Source of the DNA: an uncultured Pelagibacteraceae bacterium
GTDB lineage: Bacteria; Pseudomonadota; Alphaproteobacteria; Pelagibacterales; Pelagibacteraceae
Assembly: GCA_902560855.1 (NCBI GenBank)
Contig: CACENJ010000001.1
Coordinates: forward strand, 1 to 64,000
Direction: 5' to 3'
Length of the DNA: 64,000 nt
The notes beneath the pieces are model-generated. The model was given only the letters and a program-made list of their open reading frames with translations, was not told the DNA's origin and ran no database searches. Shown here in pieces: positions 1 to 9,839 of this stretch. Positions within the stretch are counted from its first letter, which is position 1. Each line of letters opens with the position of its first letter. The position numbers and the translations under genes are program-made.

Positions 1-1881
1 CTTGGCGATAGACAAAAAGTTAAAGAAGCTTTTGATAAAGCTGATAAAATAATAAAACTAGACATTACTAATAATAGACTTATTCCAAATGCAATGGAAC
101 CGAGAGCGTGTGTAATAGATTATAACACTGCTTCAGAAGAAATTACCTGTTATACAACAAGTCAGAATCCACATTTATCAAGACTAATTATGTCAGCTTT
201 TGGAGGAGTTGCTCCAGAAAATAAATTAAGAGTAGTTGCTCCTGATGTAGGAGGAGGATTTGGTTCAAAAATTAATCTTTATAATGAAGAAATAGTTTGC
301 AGTTGGGCTTCTAAAAAAATTGAAAGACCTATAAAATGGGTTGCTGAAAGAACAGAATCATTTTTGACCGATACTCATGGAAGAGATCATATTACCCATG
401 CTGAACTAGCAGTTACAAATGATGGAAAATTTTTAGGGTTTATAAATGAAACAATTGCAAATTTAGGTGCTTACGCTAGAGTTTTTGGTACCGTTACACC
501 AACCTATCTTTTCGGTCCTTGCGCAACGGGAGTATATGTAATGCCCGCAGCATACTCAAATGTAAAGGCAGTATATACAAACACAGCTCCGGTTGATGCT
601 TACAGAGGAGCGGGAAGACCAGAAGCTACTTATACAATTGAAAGAATAGTGGATAAGGCCGCAATAGAACTTGGTATAGATCCTATTGAAATAAGAATGA
701 AAAATTTCCCTACAGAGTTTCCATTTAAACAAACTTTAGTCCACCAAGTAGATTCAGGAGATTATGTTGCAGGATTAAATAAAGCAAAAGAGATGTCAGA
801 TTATGACGGCTTTGAAGCTAGAAAAAAAGATTCAGAGTCCAGAGGAAAGCTTAGAGGAATAGGGGTTACAACTTATTTTGAAGCGTGCGGTATAGCGCCA
901 TCACCGGTAGTCATGATGTTGGGATGTGGAGTTGGATTATGGGAGTCAGCAGAAGTAAGATTTAATCCTACAGGACAGGTTACCGTTTATACAGGATCTC
1001 ACAGCCATGGACAAAGCCATCAAACGACTTTTGCGCAAATAGCAGCTGATGAGCTAGGTGTACCAATAGATAATATAGATATTGTACATGGCGACACAGA
1101 CAAAGGTACATTTGGAATGGGAACTTATGGATCTAGATCTTTAACAGTCGGCGGTATAGCCATAGTTAATGCATGTAAAAAAATAGTTGCTAAAGGAAAA
1201 AGAATTGCCGCTAAAATGCTCGAAGCTAATGAAGATGAAGTTGAATTTAAAGATGGAGAATATGTAGTTGCAAAATCAAACAAAAAGAAAACTATAGGCG
1301 AAGTGGCATTTGCAAGCTATTTACCAGGAGTAAGAGATGAAGTTAAATCGCCATTACCAGAAGGTGAAGAACCAGGTTTAATAGAGTCATCATTTTTTGA
1401 CCCTGCTAATTTTTCATTTCCAGCGGGTTCACATATTGCAGAAGTAGAAATTGATCCCGATACAGGTAGTGTGAAACTAGATAAATATACTGCAGTTGAT
1501 GATTTTGGAACAATTGTTAATCCAACTATAGTTGAAGGACAAGTTCACGGAGGATTAGCACAAGGAATAGGACAAGCTCTTACGGAAAATGCTGAATATG
1601 ATGAAAGCGGTCAACTAATTACTGCTTCATATATGGACTATACTATGCCAAGAGCTGACAACCTGCCTGACTTTAATTTAGGATTTACCTGTACTAAGGC
1701 TACAACAAATCCATTAGGAGTTAAAGGGTGCGGAGAAGCAGGAGCTATTGCAGCCCCACCAACAGTTATGAATGCTGTAATAAATGCTTTAGGCGGAAGA
1801 GAGATACAAATGCCTGCTACAGCAGAAAAAGTTTGGAAAGCATGCCAAGAAAATAAAAAAACAAATACTAAAGCAGCTTAA
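1..1881 (+). CDS. coxL: Xanthine dehydrogenase-family molybdopterin-binding subunit, form II CoxL-like (5' truncated by window edge)
   Basis: Frame is open from base 1 (LGDRQKVKEAFDKADK...) into the listed ORF; AYRGAGR active-site motif typical of form II CoxL; C-terminal GCGEAGA Glu motif. Confidence 0.9.
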   Translation, partial: LGDRQKVKEAFDKADKIIKLDITNNRLIPNAMEPRACVIDYNTASEEITCYTTSQNPHLSRLIMSAFGGVAPENKLRVVAPDVGGGFGSKINLYNEEIVCSWASKKIERPIKWVAERTESFLTDTHGRDHITHAELAVTNDGKFLGFINETIANLGAYARVFGTVTPTYLFGPCATGVYVMPAAYSNVKAVYTNTAPVDAYRGAGRPEATYTIERIVDKAAIELGIDPIEIRMKNFPTEFPFKQTLVHQVDSGDYVAGLNKAKEMSDYDGFEARKKDSESRGKLRGIGVTTYFEACGIAPSPVVMMLGCGVGLWESAEVRFNPTGQVTVYTGSHSHGQSHQTTFAQIAADELGVPIDNIDIVHGDTDKGTFGMGTYGSRSLTVGGIAIVNACKKIVAKGKRIAAKMLEANEDEVEFKDGEYVVAKSNKKKTIGEVAFASYLPGVRDEVKSPLPEGEEPGLIESSFFDPANFSFPAGSHIAEVEIDPDTGSVKLDKYTAVDDFGTIVNPTIVEGQVHGGLAQGIGQALTENAEYDESGQLITASYMDYTMPRADNLPDFNLGFTCTKATTNPLGVKGCGEAGAIAAPPTVMNAVINALGGREIQMPATAEKVWKACQENKKTNTKAA

Positions 1882-1889
1882 GGAGAAAT

Positions 1890-2675
1890 ATGAAAACATT
1901 TAATTATCATTCTGCAAAAGATGTTAAAGAAGCATCAAAATTAGCTTCTCATAATTCTGCCTTTTTAGCAGGAGGAATGACAACTTTGCCTTCAATGAAA
2001 TTGGGATTAGCTTCTTATAAAGATATTATTGATATTAAGAGAATAAAAAAACTATCAGGTATTAAAGTAACCTCAAAAACAGTTACGATTGGAGCAATAA
2101 CAAAACATGTAGAAGTTGCAAACTCAAAGGAAATTAAAAAAGCAATACCATCCCTAACGGCTTTAGCTGATGGAATAGGAGATCCACAAGTAAGAAACAG
2201 AGGAACCATTGGTGGATCCATTGCAAACAATGATCCTGCTGCTGATTACCCAGCTGCTTGTATTGCTTTAAATGCAATGATTATTACTAACAATAGAAAA
2301 ATTATTGCTGAAAATTTTTTTAGAGGAATGTTTGAAACATGTCTTAAGAAGACAGAAATAATTGAGGCAATCGAATTTGAGATTCCCCAAAAATCAAGCT
2401 ATCAAAAACTACCAAATCCAGCATCACGTTATGCTGTAGTTGGCGTCTATGTAGCTAAACATAAATCAGGAGTAAATGTTTCGATAACCGGAGCAAAATC
2501 CTGCGTGTACAATGATAAAGATCTTGCACAAGCTTTAAAGAATAATTTTTCTTCATCAGCAGTTGATAATGTAAAAATATCATCATCAGGAATGAACTCC
2601 GATATACACGCATCTGCTAATTATAGAGCAAACATGGTTAAAGCTTTTGCAAAAAAAGCCGTTGATGCTTGCTAA
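1890..2675 (+). CDS. coxM: FAD-binding medium subunit of CO dehydrogenase/xanthine dehydrogenase family
   Basis: LAGGMTTLP and RNRGTIGGSIANNDPAADYPAA FAD-binding motifs; directly downstream of CoxL. Confidence 0.9.
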   Translation: MKTFNYHSAKDVKEASKLASHNSAFLAGGMTTLPSMKLGLASYKDIIDIKRIKKLSGIKVTSKTVTIGAITKHVEVANSKEIKKAIPSLTALADGIGDPQVRNRGTIGGSIANNDPAADYPAACIALNAMIITNNRKIIAENFFRGMFETCLKKTEIIEAIEFEIPQKSSYQKLPNPASRYAVVGVYVAKHKSGVNVSITGAKSCVYNDKDLAQALKNNFSSSAVDNVKISSSGMNSDIHASANYRANMVKAFAKKAVDAC

Positions 2676-2706
2676 TTGTTTGCTTAAATAATAACTTTCA
2701 AATCTA

Positions 2707-3036
2707 ATGAAAAATTCATTTGATGAAAAAATTTTAGAAGAAGCTAATGATTGGATAAAAGCTAATCAAAAAGTTGTTTTAGCAACAGTAATTCAAACAT
2801 GGGGATCTTCTCCAAGACAAGTAGGAAGTAGAATGATTGTAAATGAAAAAGGCGATTTTTCAGGATCTGTTTCGGGAGGGTGTGTTGAGTCAGCAGTTGT
2901 AAGAGAGTGTGTAGGAATTATAAAAGAAAAAAAACCATTTAAAAAAATAGAATTTAAAGTTTCAAATGAAAGTGCATGGAAAGTAGGACTTGCTTGTGGT
3001 GGAGAAATAGCAGTTTATTTAGAAGAGATTAATTAA
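2707..3036 (+). CDS. XdhC/CoxI family protein, N-terminal domain only
   Basis: LATVIQTWGSSPRQVGSRMIVNEKGDFSGSVSGGCVES motif of XdhC_CoxI domain. Confidence 0.85.
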   Translation: MKNSFDEKILEEANDWIKANQKVVLATVIQTWGSSPRQVGSRMIVNEKGDFSGSVSGGCVESAVVRECVGIIKEKKPFKKIEFKVSNESAWKVGLACGGEIAVYLEEIN

Positions 3037-3040
3037 GCAA

Positions 3041-3175
3041 ATGATAGTGATGCATAAAAAATATATAGACCAGTTTAAAAAAAATTTTAATGTTTCTAAT
3101 TATGGATTGCTTTGGATAAGCTTTCTTAAAGGCCTAATCTTGGGTTTAATAATTTATCATTTTTTTATTAAATGA
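3041..3175 (+). CDS. 44-aa putative single-TM small protein
   Basis: MIVMHKKYIDQFKKNFNVSNYGLLWISFLKGLILGLIIYHFFIK; stop overlaps ATG of next gene (ATGA); fits tightly between flanking genes; below the ORF-track length cutoff. Confidence 0.5.
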   Translation: MIVMHKKYIDQFKKNFNVSNYGLLWISFLKGLILGLIIYHFFIK

Positions 3176-4149
3176 AAAAACGAGCTTTTTTAAAACTTTT
3201 ATCAATTTTTTTTTCTGGACTGAGCTTAAAATTTTTTGGTTTTCAAAATTTAGCTTATGCTGAATCTCATAAAAAGAAAAAAAAAATGAAAGACTTGTCA
3301 AACATGGTAATAAAATCTAATTGCTCTAAATGTGAAAGCATGGAAGGTTTTATTGACCCGAATTTAATTGATAGAAAAATTTATAAGATGTTACACTTAA
3401 TGGGTAGCGGCAAAAAAGGGAGACAACAAACCCAAGAAGATGTTGATTTACAAAAAGAAAGAGGTGCTATTGAAACTGGAACAAAACCAGTTTTTTATAA
3501 AAATGCTAATTGTGGAAAAATAGACGAAGGTTGGGCAATTGATTATACTCCAAAACGTAATAATCCAGCGATTCACAAAGGTATCGATATTCCCAAGCCT
3601 TTTGGTGAACCAATATTAGCTGTGGCAGATGGAACTGTTATAGGAATATTCGAAAATGCTTGGTCAGCAAAAGGTATTGAAATTATGTTGAGACACACTC
3701 CAGAGCAGACTGGGCTTCCATTTTGGATATATTCTCAATACACTCATTTTGATAGTATGCCGAATTTTGAAATTGGACAAAAAGTTAGCATGGGAGAAGT
3801 TTTAGGTTCAACTGGTAATACTGGAAAAAGAGGAAAAGAATCTGAAAAGAAAAAAAAGAAGAGAAAAAAAGAGAATATAAAAAGACCAGAAAGAAGACCA
3901 GCACTACACTTTGCCATAATCTACAGTGAAGTCCCAGAATGGAGTAGTTGGAAAAGAGGTATAGTAATAAAAGATAGTTATTGGATGGATCCTTTAGCTT
4001 TTTATAGAAACAAAGGGCCTTACATATCACAACAAGTAAAAAAACTTTCAAAAAAAGAAAAAAAAATACTCATAGGATATAGAAAAAAAGATGGAAACTT
4101 TGTTCCGAACGGCACCATAAAGATTTGGCCATACACTAGTAAATCATGA
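3172..4149 (+). CDS. Secreted M23-family peptidase-like protein
   Basis: N-terminal signal-like segment; HKGIDIPKPFGEPILAVADGTVIGI and LHFAIIYS resemble M23 peptidase core; Lys-rich run and CSKC after signal. Confidence 0.7.
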   Translation: MKKRAFLKLLSIFFSGLSLKFFGFQNLAYAESHKKKKKMKDLSNMVIKSNCSKCESMEGFIDPNLIDRKIYKMLHLMGSGKKGRQQTQEDVDLQKERGAIETGTKPVFYKNANCGKIDEGWAIDYTPKRNNPAIHKGIDIPKPFGEPILAVADGTVIGIFENAWSAKGIEIMLRHTPEQTGLPFWIYSQYTHFDSMPNFEIGQKVSMGEVLGSTGNTGKRGKESEKKKKKRKKENIKRPERRPALHFAIIYSEVPEWSSWKRGIVIKDSYWMDPLAFYRNKGPYISQQVKKLSKKEKKILIGYRKKDGNFVPNGTIKIWPYTSKS

Positions 4150-4829
4150 AAAAAAATTTACTAAGTGAGATTATAAAAAAAAAAGAAAATAAAGAAGAGT
4201 TTGCAATTATCACTAATATTGCAAATGGAGAAAGTTGTATTTTTGAAAAAAATAAGACTTTAGATAAAAATTTCGAGAAATATTCTGATCAAATAAATAG
4301 TTATTTTGAAAAAACAAAAAGTGGAATGATTGAAAACACTAATATTTTTGTAGAAACATATATTAGACCTATTAAAGTAATAATTGTAGGTGCTGTTCAT
4401 ATAGCCCAATATTTAGTTGATTATGCAAAGAGTTTAAATTTTGAAATATCTATTATTGATCCAAGAGGTTATTTTGCAAACAAACAAAGATTTCCGGATC
4501 TAAAAATTATCAATAAATGGCCCGATGAAGCTTTTAAAGAAATAGAAACTAACTCAAGCAGTGCTTTAATTGCATTAACTCACGATCCTAAAATAGATGA
4601 TCCAGCTATTCAACATGCTCTAAAAAATAAATTTTATTATATCGGTGCATTAGGAAGTAAAAAAACGCATGAAAACAGATGCAAAAGATTAAGAGAAGCA
4701 GGCTTTACTGATGACCAAATAAATTTTATTCACGGTCCTATTGGTATAAAATTAGGCGGACGATCAGCTCCTGAAATAGCATTATCAATTATTGCACAAT
4801 TAGTTTTAGAAACACATAACAAACAATGA
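4146..4829 (+). CDS. XdhC family protein, C-terminal Rossmann domain
   Basis: RPIKVIIVGAVHIAQYLVDYAKSLNFEISIIDPR; YYIGALGSKKTHENRCKRL; GLKLGGRSAPEIALSI-like motif typical of XdhC. Confidence 0.85.
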   Translation: MKKNLLSEIIKKKENKEEFAIITNIANGESCIFEKNKTLDKNFEKYSDQINSYFEKTKSGMIENTNIFVETYIRPIKVIIVGAVHIAQYLVDYAKSLNFEISIIDPRGYFANKQRFPDLKIINKWPDEAFKEIETNSSSALIALTHDPKIDDPAIQHALKNKFYYIGALGSKKTHENRCKRLREAGFTDDQINFIHGPIGIKLGGRSAPEIALSIIAQLVLETHNKQ

Positions 4830-5407
4830 TCTCAGCTATTTTATTAGCTGCAGGCCAATCCAAAAGAATGAAAGGTAGTAATAAATTATTATTTAAATAT
4901 AAAAACAAAACTCTAATTAATTACGCCTTAAAATCTTTAGTTAAGAGTAAAGTAAATAAAATCATTGTTGTTCTAGGTTATGATAGTAAAAAGGTAAAAA
5001 TAGCGGCACTTAAGAGTAAAAAAATAACTTTTGTTACTAATCCAAAATATTCAAAAGGAATATCAACATCAATTAAGTGTGGACTAAAAAAAATATCTCA
5101 AAAAAATTTAGGGTTTTTGATTGCACATGGAGATATGCCATTAGTTTCAAAAAAAATTTTTAATACTTTATGCGCGGCTTTAAAAAATAAAAATAAAGAA
5201 ATTTTTGTACCAGTCTATAAAAAAAAAGTTGGAAATCCTTTGGCTTTTAAATACTCAATGATCAAATCATTTAGAAAAATTAAAGGGGATAGGGGAGCGA
5301 AAAAACTAATTAGATCGAATAAATCAATGGTAAAGAAAGTTAAGGTAAATTCTAAATCTATTTTAATTGATTTTGATCAACCAAAGGATTTCCCTTCAGC
5401 CACTTAG
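4826..5407 (+). CDS. MobA-like NTP transferase, molybdenum cofactor cytidylyl/guanylyltransferase-like
   Basis: ISAILLAAGQSKRMKGSNKLLFKYKNKTLI nucleotidyltransferase signature; cox/XdhC context. Confidence 0.85.
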   Translation: MISAILLAAGQSKRMKGSNKLLFKYKNKTLINYALKSLVKSKVNKIIVVLGYDSKKVKIAALKSKKITFVTNPKYSKGISTSIKCGLKKISQKNLGFLIAHGDMPLVSKKIFNTLCAALKNKNKEIFVPVYKKKVGNPLAFKYSMIKSFRKIKGDRGAKKLIRSNKSMVKKVKVNSKSILIDFDQPKDFPSAT

Positions 5408-5819
5408 AATCTTCTTCTTCATAATGTTCTTTTTTCCAAATGGGGGTTCTTTTTTTTATTTCTTCAATAATATATCTTGAAAATTCATAGGCTTGCGCTC
5501 TATGTTTACAACCTACTGCTATAATAATGCTAGTATCACCAAGAGCCGCATATCCTTTGATATGTTCAATGAATACTGTGATATTTTCAAATTTAAATTT
5601 TGTTTCTGCTTCTTTATATATCTCTTCGAAACTTTTAATTACTAAAGCATCGTGACTATCATATGTAATTCCAGTAACTTTTTTATTATCATTTTGATCT
5701 CTTACAGTCCCAACAAAATATATTGATGCTCCAAATTTACTCGAAGCGATAAATTTTTTTGCCTTATTAAGATCAATCTTTTCTTTAGAAACATCTATAA
5801 TTTTAGCATGAAGCATCAA
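5358..5819 (-). CDS. moaE: Molybdopterin synthase catalytic subunit MoaE
   Basis: FVGTVRDQND...VTGITYDSHDALV; TPIWKKEHYEE motif; moa operon context. Confidence 0.93.
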   Translation of the reverse strand: MMLHAKIIDVSKEKIDLNKAKKFIASSKFGASIYFVGTVRDQNDNKKVTGITYDSHDALVIKSFEEIYKEAETKFKFENITVFIEHIKGYAALGDTSIIIAVGCKHRAQAYEFSRYIIEEIKKRTPIWKKEHYEEEDSKWLKGNPLVDQNQLK

Positions 5820-6085
5820 CCACCTCCAATCGGTGGAATCATTCCAATTTTTTGATTTTTTGTAATTTTATACTCATCATCAACAATATTATTTTCTTCA
5901 GAACAAAATTTTGATGTTTTAACTAATTTTTTGAAGTTGCTATTGCCTTTAAAATTTTTATCAATGAAACTTAATATTTCATTACGTAAATCATTTATTG
6001 AGCTTTTTTCCTTTAAGTTAAATTCCAAATAATCTTTTTCACTAAATTCACGGCTAGCTCCATAAAGCTCTAATTTAATTTTCAT
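5816..6085 (-). CDS. moaD: Molybdopterin synthase sulfur carrier subunit MoaD
   Basis: Small ubiquitin-like protein ending PPIGGG, next to moaE. Confidence 0.88.
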   Translation of the reverse strand: MKIKLELYGASREFSEKDYLEFNLKEKSSINDLRNEILSFIDKNFKGNSNFKKLVKTSKFCSEENNIVDDEYKITKNQKIGMIPPIGGG

Positions 6086-6103
6086 TAATATTTTTTATTA
6101 AAA

Positions 6104-6649
6104 TTAAAATATATTGTCTAGAAATTTTGGCAGGCCATCAGGATTAGTCCAAACTCCACTTTTTCCACCTTCTTTTATTAATAATTTAACATTATCAATT
6201 TTTAAATGTGGATTTACTATTTTGCTTAAATCATAAATTGTAATAAGCGCTGCGTTAACGCCCATAATTGCTTCCATCTCAACACCTGTTTTGGCTATAG
6301 CTGAAACAACACAATAAACTTCCAAAGAGTGATCTTGATCATTCATGATAATTTTAGTTGCGGTATGGTCAATAGGAAGTGGATGGCACAACGGGATTAG
6401 TTCACTTGTTTTTTTTACTCCTAAAACTGCAGAAACTTCAGCAAGACTAATAGGATCTCCTTTTGGCATTTCATTATTTTTGATCATATTGAATATTTTT
6501 TCACCTACATAAATTTTTCCTGATGCCAAAGCTCTTCTAAAGGTTTCTTTTTTTGCAGAAACATCAACCATGTTAAAAGAGTTTTTCTTGAACAAATCTT
6601 CTGCCCAATCTTTTAATTGATCTTGATTAACTATTTTTAAATTTTTCAT
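6104..6649 (-). CDS. moaC: Cyclic pyranopterin monophosphate synthase MoaC
   Basis: VDVSAKKETFRRALASGKI; KKTSELIPLCHPL; KTGVEMEAIMGVNAALITIYDLSK. Confidence 0.95.
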   Translation of the reverse strand: MKNLKIVNQDQLKDWAEDLFKKNSFNMVDVSAKKETFRRALASGKIYVGEKIFNMIKNNEMPKGDPISLAEVSAVLGVKKTSELIPLCHPLPIDHTATKIIMNDQDHSLEVYCVVSAIAKTGVEMEAIMGVNAALITIYDLSKIVNPHLKIDNVKLLIKEGGKSGVWTNPDGLPKFLDNIF

Positions 6650-7641
6650 TATCCTCCAGTTGTAGATAAATTTTTCATCAAACCTGTTTCTCCTAGTTCT
6701 AAATAGTGAGACTCTTTTTTAAAATTTAGTTGTTTAGAAATTAAATCTTTTAGTTCTTCTAATTGATCACCTCTTTGTAATAGATGTCTTATACTTATTC
6801 CGGTAGTTCCAAATAAACAGAGTCTTAAATCACCTCTAGCTGTAATTCTAAGTCTGTTACAACTTTTGCAAAAATCTTTTGAATAAGGAGCAATTACTCC
6901 AAATTTACCTTTATAAGATGGATTTATATAATTTTTTGATGGTCCCGCGTCTCTCCCAAGAGTTTGAAAGATCCAATCATTTTTGTTTAAATAATCGGTA
7001 AATACTTTTGCTGACACATGATATTTATTAAAATAGTCTAAACCATCTCCTGTTTGCATTAATTCTATATATCTAAAATCAATTTCGTTATTTTTAATAA
7101 AGTTGCCCCACTCATTAAAATCTTTTTCACTATCATTGATATCTTTTAACAAGACAGCATTTATCTTAATATTTTTAAAGTTAAGTTTTTGCAATTTTTC
7201 AATTCCTTTTAGAATTTCAGGTAATCGATCATGACTGGTAATATTTTTAAATGTTTCTCTGTTTAAACTATCAATACTTATATTTATTCCATCTAAGCCA
7301 CTAGCGGCAATTTGATCGGCAATTTTATCTAAACGATATCCATTTGTAGTAATTACTGTTTTTTTAATTCCAGAATTACTTTTAATGATTTTAACAATAT
7401 CAAAAAAATCTTTTCTAACAGTAGGCTCTCCTCCAGTTAATCTTATTTTGCATACTCCAAGTTCAGATAGACCTTTAGCCAACCTCCCAATCTCTTCATA
7501 AGAAAGAAAAGTTCTGTTATCACCTTTATCTTTTTGATAGCCATTGGGTAAGCAGTAACCACATTTAAAATTGCACACATCTGTTATTGACAATCTTATA
7601 TATGGAAAAGTTCTTCCAAAACTATCTCTAAGCATTTTCAT
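6649..7641 (-). CDS. moaA: GTP 3',8-cyclase MoaA (radical SAM)
   Basis: DSFGRTFPYIRLSITDVCNFKCGYCLP radical-SAM CxxxCxxC; RLTGGEPTVRKD; C-terminal GG. Confidence 0.96.
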   Translation of the reverse strand: MKMLRDSFGRTFPYIRLSITDVCNFKCGYCLPNGYQKDKGDNRTFLSYEEIGRLAKGLSELGVCKIRLTGGEPTVRKDFFDIVKIIKSNSGIKKTVITTNGYRLDKIADQIAASGLDGINISIDSLNRETFKNITSHDRLPEILKGIEKLQKLNFKNIKINAVLLKDINDSEKDFNEWGNFIKNNEIDFRYIELMQTGDGLDYFNKYHVSAKVFTDYLNKNDWIFQTLGRDAGPSKNYINPSYKGKFGVIAPYSKDFCKSCNRLRITARGDLRLCLFGTTGISIRHLLQRGDQLEELKDLISKQLNFKKESHYLELGETGLMKNLSTTGG

Positions 7642-7685
7642 TTAATTTTTTATAAAATAAGTTATCATATTAAATACATTTTATC

Positions 7686-8522
7686 ATGAATGAATTTTTA
7701 ACAAATAATGAAATAAGTCAGTTTAAACAAGATGGAGCTATCTTTATTAAAGGAAAATTTGACCTTAGTTGGATAGAAAAATTAAAAAAAGGAATTGAAA
7801 GGGATATTAAAAACCCAAGCCCTAGATTTAAGAGTCATACTTTGAAAAAGGGTGTTCCCGAGTATTTAGAAGATTATTGGACATGGGATTTAGTTCCTGA
7901 ATTTACAGACTTTGTATTTAATTCGCCATACGCAAAAATAGCTTCTGAATTAATGTCAGCAAAAAAAATAAATTTAGTAATGGATAATTGGTTTTTAAGA
8001 GAAGCAGGATCAAAATCTTCGACACCATTTCATCATGATATAAGTTATTTTGATATGGATGGAACTATGTGTGTTCTTTGGTTGCCACTACAACCAACAG
8101 GTAAAAATGAAGGAGTTGTTTGGGTAAAAGGCTCTCATTTATGGGATAAACTTTTTTTAAGGGTACTTTTTAAAGATGGACATAAAGTCGAGGGCAATGA
8201 ATGTGTTATTAATGGAAAAAAATATGAACTTCCACCTGATATATTGGGAAATAAAGATAAATATGAATTTTTAAAATGGGATTGTGAAATAGGAGATGCC
8301 GTTATATTTGACATGAGAACTCTTCATGGAACACTAAGTTCTTCAATACCAAAAAAAACATTAAGTCGTTATACATTAAGAGTAGCAAAAGAAGATGCAA
8401 AGATTAGTTATGTTGGTGATTGGACAAGTTATAACTATCGTCAAGCAATGAAAGAAGGAGGCTACAAAGAAGGCGATAGCCTTGGCGGTAAAATGTTTCC
8501 AATTTTATATGAAAGCATTTAA
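7686..8522 (+). CDS. Phytanoyl-CoA dioxygenase (PhyH) family protein
   Basis: FHHDISYFDMDGTMCVLWLPLQPT and GDAVIFDMRTLHGTLSSS: HxD...H 2-OG/Fe(II) oxygenase motif. Confidence 0.85.
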   Translation: MNEFLTNNEISQFKQDGAIFIKGKFDLSWIEKLKKGIERDIKNPSPRFKSHTLKKGVPEYLEDYWTWDLVPEFTDFVFNSPYAKIASELMSAKKINLVMDNWFLREAGSKSSTPFHHDISYFDMDGTMCVLWLPLQPTGKNEGVVWVKGSHLWDKLFLRVLFKDGHKVEGNECVINGKKYELPPDILGNKDKYEFLKWDCEIGDAVIFDMRTLHGTLSSSIPKKTLSRYTLRVAKEDAKISYVGDWTSYNYRQAMKEGGYKEGDSLGGKMFPILYESI

Positions 8523-8547
8523 CCTCTGGCCATAAAGACCAGAAGTT
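8521..8547. terminator. Stem-loop between convergent phyH-like and GYD genes
   Basis: AACCTCTGG ... CCAGAAGTT, 9-bp stem (one G-U) immediately after the phyH-like stop. Confidence 0.5.
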
Positions 8548-8561
8548 AAATATATAATTAT

Positions 8562-8885
8562 TTATTTTCCTGGACCTTTGTAAGCACCAGCAATTTTAGC
8601 TGCACTATCTGCAACATCATTGATACTAATTGCTTCACAAATTGTAATATTGCAAAGAGCACCGCTAGCTTCCGTTGCCATTTTTATTCCAGCTGCTTGT
8701 TCAAAAGTTCCTTCAGCAATTACACAAAAATCATAAGTTCCTCTTAAACCAGTATATGAAATCATCTTGGCTCCTACTGCATCTGCTGCAACTTGAGCTG
8801 CTTTTGATCTATCTGATTTTGGATCTTTAACAAAACCTTGGAATCCTTGAGTAGTATAATTTCCCATCATATAAAATTTAGCCAT
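8562..8885 (-). CDS. GYD domain-like small protein
   Basis: MAKFYMMGNYTTQGFQGFVKDPKSDRSKAAQVAADAVGAKMISYTGLRGTYDFCVI pattern. Confidence 0.75.
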   Translation of the reverse strand: MAKFYMMGNYTTQGFQGFVKDPKSDRSKAAQVAADAVGAKMISYTGLRGTYDFCVIAEGTFEQAAGIKMATEASGALCNITICEAISINDVADSAAKIAGAYKGPGK

Positions 8886-8942
8886 ACAATCTCCTTTCTA
8901 TATTTTTGATTATAACAATAGACTTTAATTATTAAATAATTG

Positions 8943-9833
8943 TTAATAAACTATTTTTCTACCCAGAATTGCAGCACCCCTTACTCCACTTGCATCACCG
9001 TGCATAGGCTTAAGAAAAACAGTATTAATTTCTTTTTCATTCAAAAATTTTGCTGTTTGTTTTTTAATTTCATCAAAAAAAAATATTTCATTAGAAACAC
9101 CTCCACCAAAAACTATGGCATCAGGATCAATTGTGCCAATTATGGTTGTTAAACTTCTTGCCAGTCTATTAGTAAAATTGTCAATAAATTTTTTATATTT
9201 TTGATCTTTATCATTAATTTTTGAAAAAATTTCTTTTGTTGATAATTTCTCATTAAATTTTTCTTTAAATATTTTCTCAAGCCCTTTTCCAGATACATAA
9301 TCTTCTATTGTTTTTTTAATATTTAGCTCGTCGTCTATTAGACCGTTGAATGGTAGAGCATTATGACCCCACTCTCCTGAAAGAAGATTAGCTCCTCTTA
9401 CAATTTTTTTGTTAAATATTAAACCTCCGCCACAACCTGAACCTAAAATAATTCCAAAAACGATTTTATAATTTTTAGCAGAACCATCAAAAGCCTCAGA
9501 TAGTGCAAAGCAATTAGCATCGTTTTCACACAGAACATTTCTATTTAATAATTTTGAAATTTCTTTATCAAAAGGTTTATTCATGAGCCATTGAGAATTA
9601 TTGGTATTTTTCAAAAGACCAGTTTCACTTGAAATTGATCCGGGATGGCAAATACCAACATCAAATTTTTTATTAAATTTTTTTTCTAAAATTTCTACTA
9701 TTGATTTTATAGATTTTAAAGTTTCTTCATAGTTTTGAGGAGATTTCTCTCTAGCTCTATGAATTTCTTTTCCATTTTCATCAAGTATAACAGATTCAAT
9801 TTTTGTTGCTCCAAGATCAATACCAATTTGCAT
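8943..9833 (-). CDS. ROK family sugar kinase
   Basis: IGIDLGATKIESVILDENG; CENDANCFALSEA; GIILGSGCGGGLIFNKKIVRGANLLSGEWGHN. Confidence 0.9.
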   Translation of the reverse strand: MQIGIDLGATKIESVILDENGKEIHRAREKSPQNYEETLKSIKSIVEILEKKFNKKFDVGICHPGSISSETGLLKNTNNSQWLMNKPFDKEISKLLNRNVLCENDANCFALSEAFDGSAKNYKIVFGIILGSGCGGGLIFNKKIVRGANLLSGEWGHNALPFNGLIDDELNIKKTIEDYVSGKGLEKIFKEKFNEKLSTKEIFSKINDKDQKYKKFIDNFTNRLARSLTTIIGTIDPDAIVFGGGVSNEIFFFDEIKKQTAKFLNEKEINTVFLKPMHGDASGVRGAAILGRKIVY

Positions 9834-9839
9834 TTTTCA

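Noticed and set aside
3785-4051. 88-aa minus ORF over the M23 peptidase
   Set aside because: Phe/Leu-rich reading of antisense Lys codons; not protein-like
5358-5407. 50-bp convergent overlap of MobA-like gene and moaE
   Set aside because: Short 3' overlaps are common in streamlined genomes (similar at 23099-23134 and 62736-62739)
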